DNA of 64,000 bases from Psychrilyobacter piezotolerans (GTDB lineage Bacteria > Fusobacteriota > Fusobacteriia > Fusobacteriales > Fusobacteriaceae), in NCBI RefSeq assembly GCF_003391055.1, contig NZ_QUAJ01000003.1, positions 124,001-188,000 of the forward strand, read 5' to 3'. The position numbers were made by a program, and so were the translations under genes. Position 1 is the stretch's first letter, and the number at the start of each line of letters is the position of its first letter. The notes beneath the pieces are model-generated. The model saw nothing but the letters and a program-made list of their open reading frames with translations, was not told where the DNA came from and did not search any database. Positions 1-8,929 of the stretch are shown piece by piece.

Positions 1-1770
1 GGGTATGTATGTTCTATAAATCCATTACTATTAAATAAAATTGAGATTAAAGAAATAGTGGGGATTATTTCTATAACAGGAAGTATGTATTATCCACTTT
101 TACAAAAAAATAAAGAGATTAAAGAAAAATTAAAAAATGTAGATTATGAAAAAGAAGTGGAGGATTTTTATAAAAAATTAGATAAAGTCCAAGATATAGA
201 AGATATAATAGAATCTAAATTTTTTATATCTTCTATACTAGAGGATGAGAAAAATAAAATAAAATTTAAAGAGGAGCATAAAAGGGAATTAGAAATTTCA
301 GATTATAAATTAACTAGAAAGATAAAAATTAATATAAGTGTGATGAAATTATTAAAAGAGAAAATGAATGAAGAAGAGTTTTGGGAAGAAATAAAAAGTA
401 TATATTCGTTAGGTCAGACTAATGTAAATATATATGAAAAAGAAATATATTTTAAATATAAAGAAATAATTGATAAAACTCCTATTAAAATGCCGATTGA
501 ATTTTATGAGAATTTATTTTATAAGGTAGAAGAAATTTTGGAATTAGAAGAATTGTATAAAAATTATATAGAGAAGGCAAGGCAGAAAAAATATTTTGAA
601 ATTACTTATTCTTATCAAGAAGCTATAATAAATAAATTTAGAACCTTGGAAAATGATAATAAGTTAACTGACGAATATGAAGAGTTTGTAGAAAGGATAT
701 TTCGAATAGGAGAGAGAATAGAAGGTATTTATGGAGATAAATTTTCTAAAAATTCTGGTGAAAATCCTTCAAGATATTTAAATTTAATGTTTTTACCGCT
801 GTACTATAGTAATATGGATGATCAGGAAAAATTGAATCTAGTGTTAAAAAGAATTGATTCAAAGAAAGATGTTTTTCCAGATGGAGTAGATTATGAAATA
901 GGTAGAAATTTATTTGAATTTTATGATATGAAAAAAAAAAAAATTTTAGAAGAGACAAAATGGAGAGAAATTTTAGAAAAAAAATCTAGTGGATTTATTA
1001 GAAGTTTTAGAGAGGCAAGAAATTCTAAAATGCCAAGGGAATTATATGAAGAATTATTTGAGAATAATTTCTTTATAGAGATGTTAAATGCAGGGGAATT
1101 AGAAAAAATAGATGTGGCTATATTTTGGGGATTGTTAATAGAAGGGATAAAAAAAGATACAAAAACTATAAAAAAATTAGATGAAATTAAAGAAATGAAT
1201 CAGTTTATTGTAGGAGAGATGATCTTATATATTGATAGATTGGGAAAAAGGTTTGGAGAAATTGGTTGCAATTCTCAAGATAAAGAAATGTATAAAACTA
1301 TAAAAGAAAAATTATTAAAAATGATTTTAGATCTTATAAAAAAAGATAAAGTGAAATGGATGGAAGGTTATTTTGATATGAATTTTTTAGACCTTTGTTT
1401 AGATGAAGAAATTATAAAAAATGAAAAACAAGTAATGGACATATTTATATATAATTTCGAAATCAAAAAATTAAATAAAAATGATTCTTTATTTTATCTT
1501 AAAAATAATCCTGAAAAGATATACGAAAAAATTAAAAAAATAGATAAATATCTTGCAGGTGTATTTATTATTTTCGTTGTAATGAACGGGTATAGATATA
1601 AAGAAAAATTATTAAAGAATAAAAAATTAATTAAGGAAAAGGAATTAAAAAAATTAAGTTTTAAAAATTTTGATAAAGATTTAAAAGAACTTATAAAGGA
1701 TTGTTTAATGGATGATGAATTGAAAATAGATATAGAAAAGCTAAAATTAAAGATACAATTTAATAACTAA
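1..1770 (+). CDS. Hypothetical protein, 5' end outside window
   Basis: The reading frame is open from base 1, so the gene probably begins upstream; a GTG at 58 is the first in-frame start-like codon but has no good ribosome site. At least 590 residues are visible, rich in Lys, Glu and Ile, with no signal peptide and no catalytic motif that I recognise. The composition suggests a mostly helical cytoplasmic protein with coiled-coil-prone stretches, such as the first 70 residues after the GTG. Codon use is even more A/T-biased than in the genes that follow, which may indicate horizontally acquired or fast-evolving DNA. A clear terminator follows the stop. I do not recognise the family and assign no function. 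Confidence 0.75.
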   Translation, partial: GYVCSINPLLLNKIEIKEIVGIISITGSMYYPLLQKNKEIKEKLKNVDYEKEVEDFYKKLDKVQDIEDIIESKFFISSILEDEKNKIKFKEEHKRELEISDYKLTRKIKINISVMKLLKEKMNEEEFWEEIKSIYSLGQTNVNIYEKEIYFKYKEIIDKTPIKMPIEFYENLFYKVEEILELEELYKNYIEKARQKKYFEITYSYQEAIINKFRTLENDNKLTDEYEEFVERIFRIGERIEGIYGDKFSKNSGENPSRYLNLMFLPLYYSNMDDQEKLNLVLKRIDSKKDVFPDGVDYEIGRNLFEFYDMKKKKILEETKWREILEKKSSGFIRSFREARNSKMPRELYEELFENNFFIEMLNAGELEKIDVAIFWGLLIEGIKKDTKTIKKLDEIKEMNQFIVGEMILYIDRLGKRFGEIGCNSQDKEMYKTIKEKLLKMILDLIKKDKVKWMEGYFDMNFLDLCLDEEIIKNEKQVMDIFIYNFEIKKLNKNDSLFYLKNNPEKIYEKIKKIDKYLAGVFIIFVVMNGYRYKEKLLKNKKLIKEKELKKLSFKNFDKDLKELIKDCLMDDELKIDIEKLKLKIQFNN

Positions 1771-1804
1771 ATTAGAAAAGCTAAGAATATTGTATATAAA
1801 ACAT

Positions 1805-1857
1805 AAAAAAGCTAGGGAAAATGGATTAATAGTTCAATTTCCATAGCTTTTTATTTT
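1805..1857 (+). terminator. Intrinsic terminator after the first gene
   Basis: An inverted repeat (AAAAAGCTAGGGAAA with TTTCCATAGCTTTTT, one bulge) around a loop of about 16 bases, followed by a T-rich stretch, lies 35 bases past the stop codon. The near symmetry of the A and T runs means it could also end leftward transcription from the rubredoxin side. Confidence 0.75.
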
Positions 1858-1861
1858 ATGA

Positions 1862-2015
1862 GACCGCTATCTTCTTTGCAACCTTAGCTACATATTTACC
1901 TTGAAACGTGCGATTTCCAATTCATTTTCTGATGGTTTTTGGTTTCCATCTGCCCCTGGAAGGGGTATTACATCTCCTCCATATTGAGAGGGATAAATAC
2001 ATTTTCCCAAACTTT
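1862..2015 (-). pseudogene. Decayed wrbA fragment
   Basis: Read on the minus strand, this stretch matches two separate parts of the intact wrbA at 5420-6067. The part encoding the [16 protein letters not shown] region is joined directly to the part encoding [19 protein letters not shown], so roughly 55 codons between them are missing. A lost base at the ARFQG codons breaks the frame, and several in-frame changes are present. It lies directly after the rubredoxin stop at 2040. A short, more eroded trace (about 4637-4676) also follows the second minus-strand rubredoxin. It is best read as the relic of a duplicated rubredoxin-wrbA segment. Confidence 0.75.
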
Positions 2016-2039
2016 CTCATTGAACAAGCATAATTTTAT

Positions 2040-2198
2040 TTACATTTTTTCGAATTGATCTTTTCCTACAGCACACAATGGACAAATCCAGTCTTCTGGA
2101 ACATCTTCCCATTTTGTTCCTGGTGCAACTCCAGAATCTGGATCTCCTGCTTCTGGATCATAAACATAACCACATAGTATACACATCCATCTGTCCAT
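2040..2198 (-). CDS. Rubredoxin
   Basis: A 52-residue protein with the two rubredoxin cysteine pairs, [15 protein letters not shown] near residue 6 and CPLCA near residue 39, which bind a single iron. The spacing and length are typical of the family. Rubredoxins carry single electrons in anaerobes to partners such as rubrerythrins, superoxide reductase or flavodiiron proteins. The second pair reads CPLCAVG instead of the usual CPLCGVG, a mild change. The start has a GGGGGGAATAG ribosome site. It is closely related to the rubredoxin at 4677-4835 and less so to that at 4339-4500. A promoter lies about 50 bases upstream, so it is probably a single-gene unit. Confidence 0.93.
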   Translation of the reverse strand: MDRWMCILCGYVYDPEAGDPDSGVAPGTKWEDVPEDWICPLCAVGKDQFEKM

Positions 2199-2244
2199 AC
2201 CTATTCCCCCCTAATTATTATTTTTTTTTAGTCTTTCTGTTTTA

Positions 2245-2273
2245 AGATTACCATCTAAATCAGATTTTTTCAA
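2245..2273 (-). promoter_or_regulatory. Sigma-70-type promoter for the minus-strand rubredoxin
   Basis: On the minus strand, TTGAAA and TAATCT are separated by 17 bases, about 45 bases upstream of the rubredoxin start. The spacing is ideal and the boxes are close to consensus. Read from sequence only. Confidence 0.5.
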
Positions 2274-2360
2274 TTTTTATTTCAATCTAAATAAAGGAAA
2301 AATTTAAAATGATCGGTATATGCTTTATGTAAATTTATAAAATAAAAAAGGAGGAAAAAA

Positions 2361-2540
2361 ATGGCTTATAGAATCAATGAGGATGAGTGTATTGCCTGTG
2401 GTGCTTGCGAACCGGTATGCCCGGTAGAATGTATCTCTGAGGTGGCAGACGGTAAAAGAAGAATTGATGAAGACGTGTGTATAGACTGTGGTGCCTGTGC
2501 AGGAGTCTGTCCTGTGGAATGCATAGCCCCGGTAGAATAA
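2361..2540 (+). CDS. 2[4Fe-4S] ferredoxin
   Basis: A 59-residue clostridial-type ferredoxin. It has two CxxCxxCxxxCP cluster motifs (CIACGACEPVCPVEC around residues 10-24 and CIDCGACAGVCPVEC around 40-54), enough for two [4Fe-4S] clusters. It would serve as a low-potential cytoplasmic electron carrier. A strong ribosome site (AGGAGG) sits 7 bases before the ATG. The gene is 36 bases upstream of the hybrid-cluster protein gene with no terminator between, so the two are probably co-transcribed and the ferredoxin may supply electrons to that enzyme (inference). Confidence 0.95.
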   Translation: MAYRINEDECIACGACEPVCPVECISEVADGKRRIDEDVCIDCGACAGVCPVECIAPVE

Positions 2541-2576
2541 TTTTTATATCATAATATATTTAGGAGGAGTTGTTAT

Positions 2577-4322
2577 ATGTCAATGTTTTGTTATCAGTGT
2601 CAAGAAACAGCAATGAATAAAGCCTGTACTGTAAGGGGTGTATGTGGTAAGACCCCTGAAACAGCTAAATTACAAGACCTATTAATCTATACAGCTAAGG
2701 GAGTTTCAGCATACTGTAATATGCTGGAGGATAAAGCAGATGTATCGGGAGATAAATACGTATGGGTTGTAAATTCTTTATTTATGACTATAACCAATTC
2801 AAATTTTGATGATGATGCTATTATGGAAGAAATCAAAAAAGGAGATTCTTATAAAAAAGAATTAGAGGCAAAGGTAGCAGAATTAGGACTAGAAGTACCT
2901 AAAAAATACCGTCAATTTTTAAAATGTACTTATCGTATTACTTCTGAAGACGATAGTATAGAATTTGATGAGAAAGGAATTTCTACGCCAAATGAGAATA
3001 ATCCGCTCTTAGACCGTGCTTGTGATATTTCTTCTAAAGAAAGTATGATTGAATTAGGAGAAAAAGTAGGAGTACTCAGAACTGAAAATGAAGATGTTAG
3101 ATCTTTAAGAGAGATGATTACCTATGGTCTGAAAGGAATGAGTGCTTATGTAGAGCATGCTATGAATCTTGGTAAGGAAGACTGTAAAATATACAGCTTT
3201 ATGACAAGAGCATTGGCAGATCTGGATGACAATGATCTGTCTGTAGATGAATTGGTAGCTCTCACATTGGAAACAGGAAAATATGGTGTAGAAGCCATGG
3301 CACTTCTGGATGGAGCAAATACTAGTACATATGGCAATCCTGAGGCAACGAAGGTAAATATTGGTGTGAAAAATAATCCAGGTATATTAATATCCGGACA
3401 CGATTTAAAAGATTTACACCAGTTATTGGAACAAACAAAGGGTACCGGAGTGGATGTATATACTCACTCTGAGATGTTACCTGCTAACTCATATCCTGCA
3501 TTTAAAAAATATGATAATTTAGCTGGAAACTACGGAGGTTCTTGGTGGCATCAGACTAAGGATTTTGTTTCATTTAACGGACCAGTATTATTCACAAGTA
3601 ACTGTATAGTCCCTCCCAGAGGACAGGCGACAGAATATCTGGATAGAGTATATACCACTAACTCAGCAGGGTTAGGCGGATGTAAACACATCCTTAAAGA
3701 TGCAGATGGTAAAAAAGATTTTTCTGCAATTATAGAACATGCTAAAAAATGTGCTCCTCCTATAGAAATAGAAACTGGTACTGTTACTGGCGGTTTTGCC
3801 CATAACCAAATATTGGCTGTTGCTGATAAAGTAGTGGAAGCAGTCAAATCTGGAGCTATAAAGAAATTCTTTGTAATGGGCGGTTGCGATGCCAGAATGC
3901 AGGATAGAAAATACTATACTGAATTCGCAGAAAAATTACCTAAGGATACAGTAATTCTTACTGCCGGATGTGCAAAATACAGATATAATAAATTAGATTT
4001 AGGAGATATTGGAGGAATACCCAGAATGCTGGATGCCGGGCAGTGTAATGACTCATATTCCCTTGCTGTAGTAGCTCTCAAGTTAAAGGAAGTATTTGAA
4101 TTAGAAGATATCAATGATCTTCCCATTGTATTCAATATAGGTTGGTATGAGCAAAAAGCAGTTCTGGTGTTGCTGGCATTACTATCTTTGGGTATAAAGA
4201 ATATTCATGTAGGACCTACACTTCCGGCATTCTTATCGCCAAATGTCACAGATGTATTGGTAAAGAATTTTGGCATTGCCGGTATTGGTGATGTGGATAG
4301 TGATTTAGCAAAATTCTTATAA
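2577..4322 (+). CDS. hcp: Hybrid-cluster protein (hydroxylamine/NO reductase family)
   Basis: 581 residues, slightly longer than the roughly 550 of typical class I Hcp. The N-terminal cysteines (C5-x2-C8-x8-C17-x5-C23) form the CxxC...C...C motif that carries the [4Fe-4S] or [2Fe-2S] cluster. Later conserved blocks such as [38 protein letters not shown] and [11 protein letters not shown] provide the Cys, Glu and His ligands of the hybrid cluster. Family members reduce hydroxylamine and NO and are linked to nitrosative stress. It sits between a ferredoxin and a rubredoxin on the same strand, 16 bases before the latter, so the three form one redox operon. AGGAGG precedes the ATG. Confidence 0.95.
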   Translation: MSMFCYQCQETAMNKACTVRGVCGKTPETAKLQDLLIYTAKGVSAYCNMLEDKADVSGDKYVWVVNSLFMTITNSNFDDDAIMEEIKKGDSYKKELEAKVAELGLEVPKKYRQFLKCTYRITSEDDSIEFDEKGISTPNENNPLLDRACDISSKESMIELGEKVGVLRTENEDVRSLREMITYGLKGMSAYVEHAMNLGKEDCKIYSFMTRALADLDDNDLSVDELVALTLETGKYGVEAMALLDGANTSTYGNPEATKVNIGVKNNPGILISGHDLKDLHQLLEQTKGTGVDVYTHSEMLPANSYPAFKKYDNLAGNYGGSWWHQTKDFVSFNGPVLFTSNCIVPPRGQATEYLDRVYTTNSAGLGGCKHILKDADGKKDFSAIIEHAKKCAPPIEIETGTVTGGFAHNQILAVADKVVEAVKSGAIKKFFVMGGCDARMQDRKYYTEFAEKLPKDTVILTAGCAKYRYNKLDLGDIGGIPRMLDAGQCNDSYSLAVVALKLKEVFELEDINDLPIVFNIGWYEQKAVLVLLALLSLGIKNIHVGPTLPAFLSPNVTDVLVKNFGIAGIGDVDSDLAKFL

Positions 4323-4338
4323 AAAAAGGAGGAAAAAT

Positions 4339-4500
4339 ATGGAAAAATGGTTATGTGTACCTTGTGGTTATATTTATGACCCTGAAATTGGTGATGATGC
4401 TGGTGATATAGAACCAGGTGTGAAATTTGAAGATTTACCTGAAGACTGGACGTGCCCTCTATGTGGAGCACCAAAGGAAGATTTTGAAAAGGTAGAATAA
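4339..4500 (+). CDS. Rubredoxin, third gene of the hcp operon
   Basis: A 53-residue rubredoxin with [15 protein letters not shown] near the start and [11 protein letters not shown] near the end; the four cysteines bind one iron. The GYIYDPE and EDWTCPLCG blocks and the PGVKFEDLP linker are standard. It starts 16 bases after hcp with a GGAGG ribosome site and is followed by a strong terminator, so it closes the ferredoxin-hcp-rubredoxin operon. It differs more from the two minus-strand rubredoxins than those do from each other. It probably delivers electrons to Hcp or a related oxygen/NO detoxifying enzyme (inference). Confidence 0.95.
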   Translation: MEKWLCVPCGYIYDPEIGDDAGDIEPGVKFEDLPEDWTCPLCGAPKEDFEKVE

Positions 4501-4535
4501 TTGTGATTTTTTTTAATTTATTGTAACTTTAAAGC

Positions 4536-4588
4536 AAAGCTGTCCCAGTCATTGAAAGTAAATTCAATGGCTGGGACAGCTTTATTAT
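4536..4588 (+). terminator. Terminator of the hcp operon
   Basis: A long, nearly perfect inverted repeat (AAGCTGTCCCAG paired with CTGGGACAGCTT, extended by CATTGAA/TTCAATG) is followed by TTATTATTA. It lies about 35 bases after the rubredoxin stop. Confidence 0.85.
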
Positions 4589-4590
4589 TA

Positions 4591-4619
4591 TCTAGATACA
4601 ACGTCATGTTGCTTTTTTT
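4591..4619 (+). repeat. Mini-hairpin repeat, copy A
   Basis: CAACGTCATGTTG followed by a T run; the same element in the form GCAACGTCACGTTGC plus T run occurs at 27790-27816 and 33421-33449. Each can fold as a 4-6 bp stem with a short loop and a trailing U tract, like a minimal terminator. The flanking CT(A/G)GAT is also shared. Confidence 0.6.
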
Positions 4620-4676
4620 ATGCCTTAAAAAATATTCAGGTTTTTCCAACTTTCTCATGGAATAATCATATTTTAT

Positions 4677-4835
4677 TTATAATTTTTCAAATTGATTTTT
4701 TCCTGTACCACACAATGGACAGCTCCAGTTTTCTGGAATATCTTCCCATTTTGTTCCAGCTGGAATTCCTGACTTTTTATGCCCTATTTCTGGGATATAT
4801 ACATAACCGCAGACTGTACATGCCCACCTTTCCAT
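4677..4835 (-). CDS. Rubredoxin (paralogue of 2040-2198)
   Basis: A 52-residue rubredoxin with CTVCGYVYIPEIGH and CPLCGTGKNQF cysteine pairs. Unlike most rubredoxins it reads YIPEIGHKKSG instead of YDPExGDPDxG, so the acidic surface patch that commonly docks partners is partly lost. It starts 18 bases downstream of the ferritin-like gene on the same strand, so it may be the last gene of a wrbA/ferritin-like/rubredoxin unit. About 30 bases beyond its stop still match the sequence following the other minus-strand rubredoxin, which shows the two arose by duplication of a longer segment. Confidence 0.92.
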   Translation of the reverse strand: MERWACTVCGYVYIPEIGHKKSGIPAGTKWEDIPENWSCPLCGTGKNQFEKL

Positions 4836-4853
4836 ATCTATCTCCTCCTGATA

Positions 4854-5357
4854 CTATTTTTTAACTTTTTCCATCATAATCTTAATATCCTGTAAAATTG
4901 CCTGTAAATCTTCTTCATGTTCTTCTTCCTGCTCCAATATTTTAAGAGCTAGGTTGTAAGTTACCACATCTTTATCTTTTGTAAAATCCATTAGATTTTT
5001 GTATGCATTAATGGCACATTGTTCTCCAGCTATATTTTGTTTTAATATTTCTTCCACATAGGAATCTGACGGGGTTGTATACCCGCAAGAAGTTTCCTTA
5101 AGTAAAGCTTCCGGTGAAAGTAATGGATCCCCTTCAAGCTGAATTATCCTGTCACAAATCCACTGTGCATGTGTAAGTTCTTCAGTAGCATGCTGTAAAA
5201 GTTCTGCAACTGTAGCTTCTCTCATGGGTCCTTTTACAACCTGAGCCCCTATCCAATATTGATAATATGCAAGCCATTCATCTGCAAATGCCTCATTTAA
5301 TAACTTTATTAATTCATCCACATCTAAATTCACAATCTCTCTACCTCTTGTCCCCAT
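4854..5357 (-). CDS. Ferritin-like diiron protein (Dps-like/thioferritin type)
   Basis: 167 residues, an all-helical ferritin-like protein. Iron-ligand motifs are visible: ADEWLAYYQYW (about 25-35), EELTHAQW (59-66), AGEQCAINAY (about 110-119) and EQEEEHEEDL (about 143-152), giving the paired E...ExxH pattern of a carboxylate-bridged diiron site. Cysteines in TSCGY and GEQC, about 23 residues apart, match the pair reported in Dps-like (DPSL/thioferritin) proteins. That suggests peroxide-dependent iron oxidation or storage in the cytoplasm. The neighbouring rubredoxin could be its electron donor. The start follows a GGGAGG site. A bacterioferritin or rubrerythrin lacking its rubredoxin domain is the alternative. 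Confidence 0.8.
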   Translation of the reverse strand: MGTRGREIVNLDVDELIKLLNEAFADEWLAYYQYWIGAQVVKGPMREATVAELLQHATEELTHAQWICDRIIQLEGDPLLSPEALLKETSCGYTTPSDSYVEEILKQNIAGEQCAINAYKNLMDFTKDKDVVTYNLALKILEQEEEHEEDLQAILQDIKIMMEKVKK

Positions 5358-5419
5358 TTAATTTACCTCCCTATTTATAAACAATTTTTTTTTATTTGTA
5401 TAAGTTTTTGATAGATTCC

Positions 5420-6067
5420 CTAATGTATGCCCGATGTATCGCTTGGGCAGTCTGATTCAATGGATGAAGCAGCCATTTTCTTTGCAGCCTTGGCTACATG
5501 TTCCCCTTGAAAACGTGCGATTTTTAGTTCATTTTCCGATGGTTTCCGGCTTCCATCTGCCCCTGCAAGGGTAGTAGCCCCATAGGGAGTACCGCCGCTG
5601 ATCTCCTCCATGTTGAGGATTGCCTGACATGAGTAAGGAACTCCTACAACGATCATCCCATGATGGAATAGGGTGGTATGAAATGAAGTTATTGTTGTCT
5701 CCTGGCCTCCATGCTGAGAGGCAGTAGAGACAAATACACTTCCTACCTTTCCGATTAGAGCTCCATCCATCCAGTGTTTTCCTGTCTGGTCCAGAAAATT
5801 CCTCATCTGGGAACACATATTCCCAAATCTGGTAGGGGTTCCAAAAATAATGGCATCATATTTCGGGAGCTCTTCAACCGATGCAATAGGAGCCTCCTGA
5901 TCTAATTTAGCCCCTGCATTACGTGCGGCTTCTTCAGACATAGTTTCCGGCACCCTCTTAATAGTTACTTCAACCTCATCAATACTACCAGCACCTTTGG
6001 CTACGGCTTTTGCCATGGTTTCCACATGGCCGTACATGCTGTAATATAGGATCAATATCTTTGTCAT
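5420..6067 (-). CDS. wrbA: WrbA-type flavodoxin-fold NAD(P)H:quinone oxidoreductase
   Basis: 215 residues from the ATG of [11 protein letters not shown] longer frame reaches 6082, but its first codons are the AGGAGG ribosome site itself, so the later ATG is the start. The N-terminus ([19 protein letters not shown]) is the FMN-phosphate loop; [21 protein letters not shown] and [12 protein letters not shown] are typical WrbA flavin-binding blocks. WrbA enzymes carry out two-electron quinone reduction and protect against oxidative stress. The last 15 residues ([12 protein letters not shown]) are a poorly conserved tail. It is the intact version of the broken copy at 1862-2015. It lies upstream of the ferritin-like and rubredoxin genes on the same strand. 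Confidence 0.88.
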   Translation of the reverse strand: MTKILILYYSMYGHVETMAKAVAKGAGSIDEVEVTIKRVPETMSEEAARNAGAKLDQEAPIASVEELPKYDAIIFGTPTRFGNMCSQMRNFLDQTGKHWMDGALIGKVGSVFVSTASQHGGQETTITSFHTTLFHHGMIVVGVPYSCQAILNMEEISGGTPYGATTLAGADGSRKPSENELKIARFQGEHVAKAAKKMAASSIESDCPSDTSGIH

Positions 6068-6216
6068 TAGCATCCTCCTCATTTTTGTGAATAAAAAAAA
6101 CTTCTATAGATATATTAACTAAAAACAAAAAAATCCTTTTAATTTTATGGATTAGAAATTTTAATAGAATTGAGATTTTAGAAAAAGGCGGATGGAAAGA
6201 GGCATTGAGGGGAATA

Positions 6217-6258
6217 AAAAAGACCGGGAAAATTTGATATTTTCCCGGTCTTTTTTTA
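6217..6258. terminator. Bidirectional terminator before the ABC importer
   Basis: AAAGACCGGGAAAA and TTTTCCCGGTCTTT form a 14 bp stem around a 7-base loop with A and T runs on either side, so it can act in both directions. It ends the leftward ABC operon, whose last stop is at 6277. Confidence 0.85.
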
Positions 6259-6276
6259 TATGTTATATCGCGTTGC

Positions 6277-7926
6277 TTAGATGTTTAATTTTTTTCCCCT
6301 GGAAAAGAATTTAAACATAAGAATAGAAAGAATAGATATAATTGTCAGGATAGTTGAAAGGGCAGCAGCACTTCCAAAACTATCACGAATAACTTCTGTA
6401 TATATTGCAACAGCAATAGTTCCTGTTTTTCCAGTATATAATATAATTGTTGAACTCAGTTCATTTATAGTTGAGATCCAGCTGAGGATCAATCCGGAAA
6501 ATATACCGGGACCCATCATGACAGCTGTGACCTTAAAGAATGTCTTCATAGGAGAAACTCCTAAATTTATAGAAGCTTCTTCTATACTGGGATCTATCTG
6601 GTGCAGGATAGCTGTTCCCGATCTCACTGTATATGCTAATTTCCTGATAATATAGGAAACTATAAGGATAAACCCTGTTCCGCTTAAAAGTAATGGTCTT
6701 TTATTAAAACATACCAATAATCCTATTCCCAGGACCGATCCCGGAATAACATAGGGAAACATAATTAAAATATCCAAGATAGGAGCCAATCTGTTTTTCT
6801 TCTTAAAGATAATATAAGAGAGGACAAGCCCTAATAATAACATGATCAATATAGATATAATAGAATACAGGAATGTATTATAGATATTAGATGAAAGTTT
6901 ATTCATAATTTCATAATAACTGTCTAAACTAAATCCTGAAACAAATAACGGCCCGTTGGTTTTTAAAAACGAAGTATAGATAACAACTAACTGGGGCAGG
7001 AATGCTATAAATGATATAACTCCTACAAATACAGTAGCTGAAACTCTGCTGCTGGGTTTAAGTATAGATGTTTTCGGCGGCCTGAGGGCATTCATCTTGT
7101 AGTTTTTCCTGGAAATAAGATATTTCTGAAGGAAAAGTACAATGGTAGAACAGGCTACAACCACAACACTGATAGTACTTGCAACAGTGGCATCTCCACC
7201 CATTTCACTCATAAACTCATCATAGATCATAACAGGTAAAACCTTATATCCTTCACCGATCAGCATAGGCGTTCCAAAATCAGCCAGGGATGTCATAAAT
7301 ACCATAAGAGCTCCGGCAGTGATAGAAGGCATAACCAGAGGAAAAGTTACTGTGAATAATCTCTGCAATCTGCTCATACCTAAGTTTTCAGAAGCCTCCT
7401 CCAAAGAAGCGTCGATACTGTTTAGAGCTCCCGAAGTATAGATATATACATAGGGGAAGAATTTTAGAGTAAATACAATTACTATCCCTGTAAATCCATA
7501 GATAGTAGGCATAACTATTCCAAAGGGGCTCAGCAGGTTAGTGATCCATCCGTTTCTCCCCAAGAGCAAGATCCAAGAATATGCCCCGATAAATGGAGGA
7601 GACAGGAGGGAGATCATGATAACCAGATCTAAAAATCCTTTGAAATATATATTGGTCCTGCTCATAAAATAAGCCACAGGAATCCCTATTAAAGTGGCAA
7701 AGACAGTTGTAGCAAAACAAACTGCTAAACTATGCTTTAACGCATTGAAATAATAAGGCAGGGAAAAGAAATCTATATAGTTTTCTAAAGTCAATTTTCC
7801 TGTTGTAGAACTTATAAAACTTTCACTTACCAGGGAAAATGAAGGATAGATCAAAAACAAAAATATAAGTGCCAGAGATGTTATGGAAATTATATTCCAG
7901 AAGTTTAAATATTTATTTATCTTCAT
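6277..7926 (-). CDS. ABC importer permease, two fused membrane domains (FbpB/AfuB type)
   Basis: 549 residues with about 12 membrane segments arranged as two tandem BPD_transp_1 domains. Each carries the EAA loop that contacts the ATPase: SLEEASENLGMSRLQRLFTVTFPLVMPS (about 175-200, shown in parts) and SIEEASINLGVSP (near 450). One polypeptide therefore forms both halves of the channel, as in iron(III) permease FbpB and AfuB. It overlaps the ATPase gene by one base, and the binding-protein gene is upstream. The substrate cannot be fixed from sequence: ferric iron, hexose phosphate (as shown for one AfuABC) or a phosphonate are all used by this family. Confidence 0.9.
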   Translation of the reverse strand: MKINKYLNFWNIISITSLALIFLFLIYPSFSLVSESFISSTTGKLTLENYIDFFSLPYYFNALKHSLAVCFATTVFATLIGIPVAYFMSRTNIYFKGFLDLVIMISLLSPPFIGAYSWILLLGRNGWITNLLSPFGIVMPTIYGFTGIVIVFTLKFFPYVYIYTSGALNSIDASLEEASENLGMSRLQRLFTVTFPLVMPSITAGALMVFMTSLADFGTPMLIGEGYKVLPVMIYDEFMSEMGGDATVASTISVVVVACSTIVLFLQKYLISRKNYKMNALRPPKTSILKPSSRVSATVFVGVISFIAFLPQLVVIYTSFLKTNGPLFVSGFSLDSYYEIMNKLSSNIYNTFLYSIISILIMLLLGLVLSYIIFKKKNRLAPILDILIMFPYVIPGSVLGIGLLVCFNKRPLLLSGTGFILIVSYIIRKLAYTVRSGTAILHQIDPSIEEASINLGVSPMKTFFKVTAVMMGPGIFSGLILSWISTINELSSTIILYTGKTGTIAVAIYTEVIRDSFGSAAALSTILTIISILSILMFKFFSRGKKLNI

Positions 7927-8921
7927 TAACTTTCCTCACTTTTATCAAAATGTTTTCTTTTATCTTCAGGGAAAAGAATTCCAACTTTTTCTCCCATATG
8001 TTTAATACCCGTATCTTTAGAAAATACTTTTACTTCTATCTCTTCACCATTTTCTAATTTAACTTCGTAGGAGACACATTCACCCAAGAATGTAGTCAAA
8101 GTTATCTCTCCATTGATAGTTCCAGAATCCTTCTCTACAATTAAAGTATCTTCAGGTCTTACAGAAAGAAGCTTTGCAGGATCTCCTGTAAGAGCAGTAT
8201 CGTAGATAAAGTTTGAGGTACCTATAAAATTAGCAACAAATGCATTGGCAGGAGAGGAATATATCTCTTCAGGAGTTCCGATCTGCTGAACTCTTCCTCT
8301 ATTCATAACTGCGATCCTGTCTGAAACAGCAAGTGCTTCCTCCTGGTCATGAGTTACATAGATAGTTGTGATATCCAAAGAAGACTGAAGTTTTTTTATG
8401 GTAGCTCTCATCTTAACTCTGAGTTTAGCATCCAGGTTAGACAGGGGTTCATCCATTAAAAGGATCTCAGGATGGATAACGATAGCTCTGGCAAGAGCTA
8501 CCCTTTGCTGCTGTCCACCGGAAAGTTCAGCAGGTTCTTTTGTCGCCTGGTCTCCCATCTCAACCATCTCAAGAGCATTTAAAACTCTTTCTTTTATCTC
8601 TGTTTTAGAGACCTTCCTGGCTTTTAATCCATAAGCCACATTTTCAAATACACTCATATGAGGGAAGATGGCGTAGTTTTGAAAAACCATTCCTATATTT
8701 CTTTTATGAGCAGGAGTATTGTTTATTTTATTCCCGCTTATAATAACATCCCCGGAGGTGATCTCGTTAAATCCTGCAATCATCCGGAGGAGAGTGGTTT
8801 TTCCGCAGCCGGAAGGTCCAAGGAGGGTAAAAAATTCACCTCTTTTTATATCTAAATCAGCTTTATTAACAGCTATAAAATCATCGTATTTCTTAGTTAG
8901 GTCTTTAATATTAACACCCAT
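7926..8921 (-). CDS. ABC importer ATPase (FbpC/PotA-like)
   Basis: 331 residues from the ATG of MGVNIKDLTKKY. A longer frame to 8960 would overlap the upstream gene by 31 bases, whereas this ATG has a GGAG site and leaves an 8-base gap. Walker A (GPSGCGKTT), Q loop (VFQNYAIFPHMSV), signature (ELSGGQQQRVALARAI), Walker B (EILLMDEPLSNLDA) and the switch His (YVTHDQEEAL) are all intact. A C-terminal TOBE-like region (about 235-331) follows, as in iron, polyamine and sulfate importers. It powers the permease encoded directly downstream. Confidence 0.94.
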   Translation of the reverse strand: MGVNIKDLTKKYDDFIAVNKADLDIKRGEFFTLLGPSGCGKTTLLRMIAGFNEITSGDVIISGNKINNTPAHKRNIGMVFQNYAIFPHMSVFENVAYGLKARKVSKTEIKERVLNALEMVEMGDQATKEPAELSGGQQQRVALARAIVIHPEILLMDEPLSNLDAKLRVKMRATIKKLQSSLDITTIYVTHDQEEALAVSDRIAVMNRGRVQQIGTPEEIYSSPANAFVANFIGTSNFIYDTALTGDPAKLLSVRPEDTLIVEKDSGTINGEITLTTFLGECVSYEVKLENGEEIEVKVFSKDTGIKHMGEKVGILFPEDKRKHFDKSEES

Positions 8922-8929
8922 TTTTTTTC

